This document shows positions 49,470-51,060 of a stretch of 51,060 nucleotides of DNA, in pieces. Where the stretch lies: the NCBI GenBank assembly GCA_946403965.1, contig CAMJBT010000018.1, positions 1 through 51,060 of the forward strand. Reading direction: 5' to 3'. The notes below the pieces were generated by a model. It was not told the origin of the DNA. It made no database searches and saw only the letters and a program-made list of their open reading frames with translations. Each line of letters opens with the position of its first letter. Position 1 is the first letter of the stretch. The translations under genes were made by a program, and so were the position numbers. The stretch comes from an uncultured Pseudobutyrivibrio sp. (GTDB lineage Bacteria; Bacillota; Clostridia; Lachnospirales; Lachnospiraceae).

Positions 49470-51017
49470 ATGAATCAGGAAAAAGTCATTGTTATTGACT
49501 TTGGCGGTCAGTACAATCAGCTTGTAGCCCGTCGTGTCAGAGAATGTAATGTCTATTGTGAAATCTACTCTTATCGTACCCCACTTGAACAAATCAAAGA
49601 AATGAATCCTAAGGGAATTATCCTTACTGGAGGTCCAAATTCTTGCTATGAAGAAGGTGCACCTACATACACTAAGGAGCTTTTTGAGCTTGGCATCCCA
49701 GTGCTTGGTCTTTGCTATGGTGCTCAGCTTATGATGCATGTTCTTGGTGGTAAGGTTGAAAAAGCACCAGTACGTGAATATGGAAAAACTGAAACATTTA
49801 TTGATGGTGCTGCTGATACACTTTTCGCAGGTGTTGAAAAGTCTACTATCGTTTGGATGAGCCACTTCGATTACATCAGCAAGGTCGCTCCTGGTTTTGA
49901 TATAATCGCTCACACAGCAGATTGTCCTGTGGCATCATCAGCTTGTGAGGAGAAAAAGCTCTATGCAATTCAGTTCCACCCTGAGGTTCTTCACACTGTT
50001 CAGGGTAAGGACATCTTATTTAATTTTGTTCGTAACATTTGTGGCACCCAAGGAACATGGCGTATGGATTCCTTTGTGGAGCAGACAATTGGTGAAATCA
50101 GGGAACGCGTTGGTTCCGGTAAAGTGCTTCTTGCACTTTCTGGTGGTGTTGATTCATCAGTTCTTGCAGCCCTTCTTGCTAAGGCTATTGGAAAACAGCT
50201 TACATGTGTATTTGTAGACCATGGTCTTCTACGTAAAAACGAAGGAGACGAGGTTGAAGGAGTGTTTGGTCCGTCAGGTTCTTTTGATATCAATTTTGTT
50301 CGTGTAAATGCGGCAGAACGCTATTACTCAAAGCTTGCTGGTGTTACCGAGCCAGAGCAGAAGCGCAAAATAATCGGTGAGGAATTCATTCGCGTATTCG
50401 AGGAAGAAGCTAAGAAGATTGGCACTGTAGACTTCCTGGCTCAGGGTACTATCTATCCAGATGTTGTAGAGTCAGGACTTGGTGGCGAGTCAGTTGTTAT
50501 CAAGTCTCATCATAATGTAGGTGGTCTTCCAGACTATGTTGATTTCAAGGAAATCATCGAGCCACTTCGTAACTTATTTAAAGATGAAGTTCGCAAGGTT
50601 GGTCTAGAGCTTGGCTTACCAGAATACCTTGTATTCCGTCAGCCATTTCCAGGCCCAGGCCTTGGTATACGTATCATCGGAGAGGTTACAGCAGAAAAGG
50701 TTCGCATCGTTCAGGATGCTGACTATATTTATCGTACAGAGCTTGCTGAAGCTGGCCTTAAGAAGCTTCCAGATCAGTATTTCGCCGCTCTTTCAAACAT
50801 GCGCTCAGTTGGCGTTATGGGCGACGAGCGTACTTACGACTACGCAGTAGTCCTTCGTGCAGTAGAGACCATCGATTTCATGACAGCAGAAGCATCTGAA
50901 ATTCCATTCGAGGTACTTCAGCGCGTAATGAGCCGTATCATCAACGAGGTTAAGGGCGTTAATCGCGTAATGTACGATTTAACAAGTAAGCCACCAGGAA
51001 CTGTGGAGATGGAATAA
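49470..51017 (+). CDS. guaA: GMP synthase (glutamine-hydrolysing)
   Basis: A 515-residue GMP synthase that aminates XMP to GMP using glutamine and ATP. The class I glutamine amidotransferase domain is first (Cys nucleophile in GLCYGAQL near residue 82, His/Glu in FHPEV near residue 170), then the PP-loop ATP pyrophosphatase (SGGVDSSV near residue 225) and the C-terminal dimerisation domain ([23 protein letters not shown]). The start is supported by AAGGAG (49458-49463). Length and catalytic residues are normal. Confidence 0.96.
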   Translation: MNQEKVIVIDFGGQYNQLVARRVRECNVYCEIYSYRTPLEQIKEMNPKGIILTGGPNSCYEEGAPTYTKELFELGIPVLGLCYGAQLMMHVLGGKVEKAPVREYGKTETFIDGAADTLFAGVEKSTIVWMSHFDYISKVAPGFDIIAHTADCPVASSACEEKKLYAIQFHPEVLHTVQGKDILFNFVRNICGTQGTWRMDSFVEQTIGEIRERVGSGKVLLALSGGVDSSVLAALLAKAIGKQLTCVFVDHGLLRKNEGDEVEGVFGPSGSFDINFVRVNAAERYYSKLAGVTEPEQKRKIIGEEFIRVFEEEAKKIGTVDFLAQGTIYPDVVESGLGGESVVIKSHHNVGGLPDYVDFKEIIEPLRNLFKDEVRKVGLELGLPEYLVFRQPFPGPGLGIRIIGEVTAEKVRIVQDADYIYRTELAEAGLKKLPDQYFAALSNMRSVGVMGDERTYDYAVVLRAVETIDFMTAEASEIPFEVLQRVMSRIINEVKGVNRVMYDLTSKPPGTVEME

Positions 51018-51060
51018 TGTATTATCGCTGGAAACGGGCATAAATACGGGATTCTTGAAT

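Noticed and set aside
1..51060. CRISPR array, insertion sequence or prophage
   Set aside because: No regularly spaced repeats, transposase, integrase or phage structural protein was found in any gene.

Overview
The window looks like chromosome of an anaerobic, low-GC Firmicute of the Lachnospiraceae, most likely the rumen genus Butyrivibrio or Pseudobutyrivibrio. The evidence is the AT-rich composition with strong GGAGG ribosome binding sites, secreted beta-glucanases, a hydrolase that matches remembered Butyrivibrio proteoclasticus feruloyl esterase Est1E, an energy-converting Ech [NiFe] hydrogenase, a reverse rubrerythrin and a large FAD/iron-sulfur oxidoreductase. The genus call rests on recognition without a database search. 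No insertion sequence, prophage or CRISPR array was seen.

Layout. 1-1840: the 3' part of a tRNA-Arg, a stretch of apparently decayed sequence, a GNAT acetyltransferase and an AlkD-type DNA glycosylase. 1864-10274: a polysaccharide-utilisation segment with two secreted GH16 beta-glucanases of unusual architecture, an Est1E-like esterase, a small secreted protein and an orphan LarE sulfur transferase. 10346-16161: an ABC importer operon of the nickel/peptide family (two permeases, lipoprotein, one ATPase) ending in two paralogous SAM methyltransferases, preceded by a long inverted repeat that covers the first ribosome binding site. 16162-16502: an intergenic region that appears to hold an independent small RNA of about 105 nt.

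16503-31142 is the hydrogenase locus: hypB (minus), echABCDEF, hypF, a 765-residue cyclic-nucleotide-binding-domain protein of unknown role, a serine acetyltransferase, hypA (minus) and hypCDE. All six Hyp maturation functions are present. EchE ends right after its last nickel-ligand motif, so no maturation protease is needed. The adjacent importer could supply nickel (inference). 31263-38663: a CheY-like protein with an insertion beside its phosphorylation site, a possible small-RNA locus, a 23S rRNA methyltransferase homologue, a papain-like protease, a cell-wall amidase, an XTP pyrophosphatase, a phosphodiesterase and a corrinoid-activase-like protein.

38773-43314: rubrerythrin, a second hypB under a promoter with a perfect 9-bp inverted repeat, a 927-residue FAD/Fe-S oxidoreductase with codon use typical of high expression, and a 92-nt long imperfect hairpin. 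43406-51017: a membrane-anchored esterase, a cytidylate-kinase-like protein, a ureohydrolase, the TrkAH potassium uptake pair, a small FliD-like protein and guaA.

The strongest candidates for something undescribed are the importer plus twin-methyltransferase operon with its inverted-repeat leader, intragenic terminator-like hairpin and downstream small RNA; the GH16 enzyme whose catalytic domain is split by what looks like a circularly permuted carbohydrate-binding module; and the cyclic-nucleotide-binding protein inside the hydrogenase locus.
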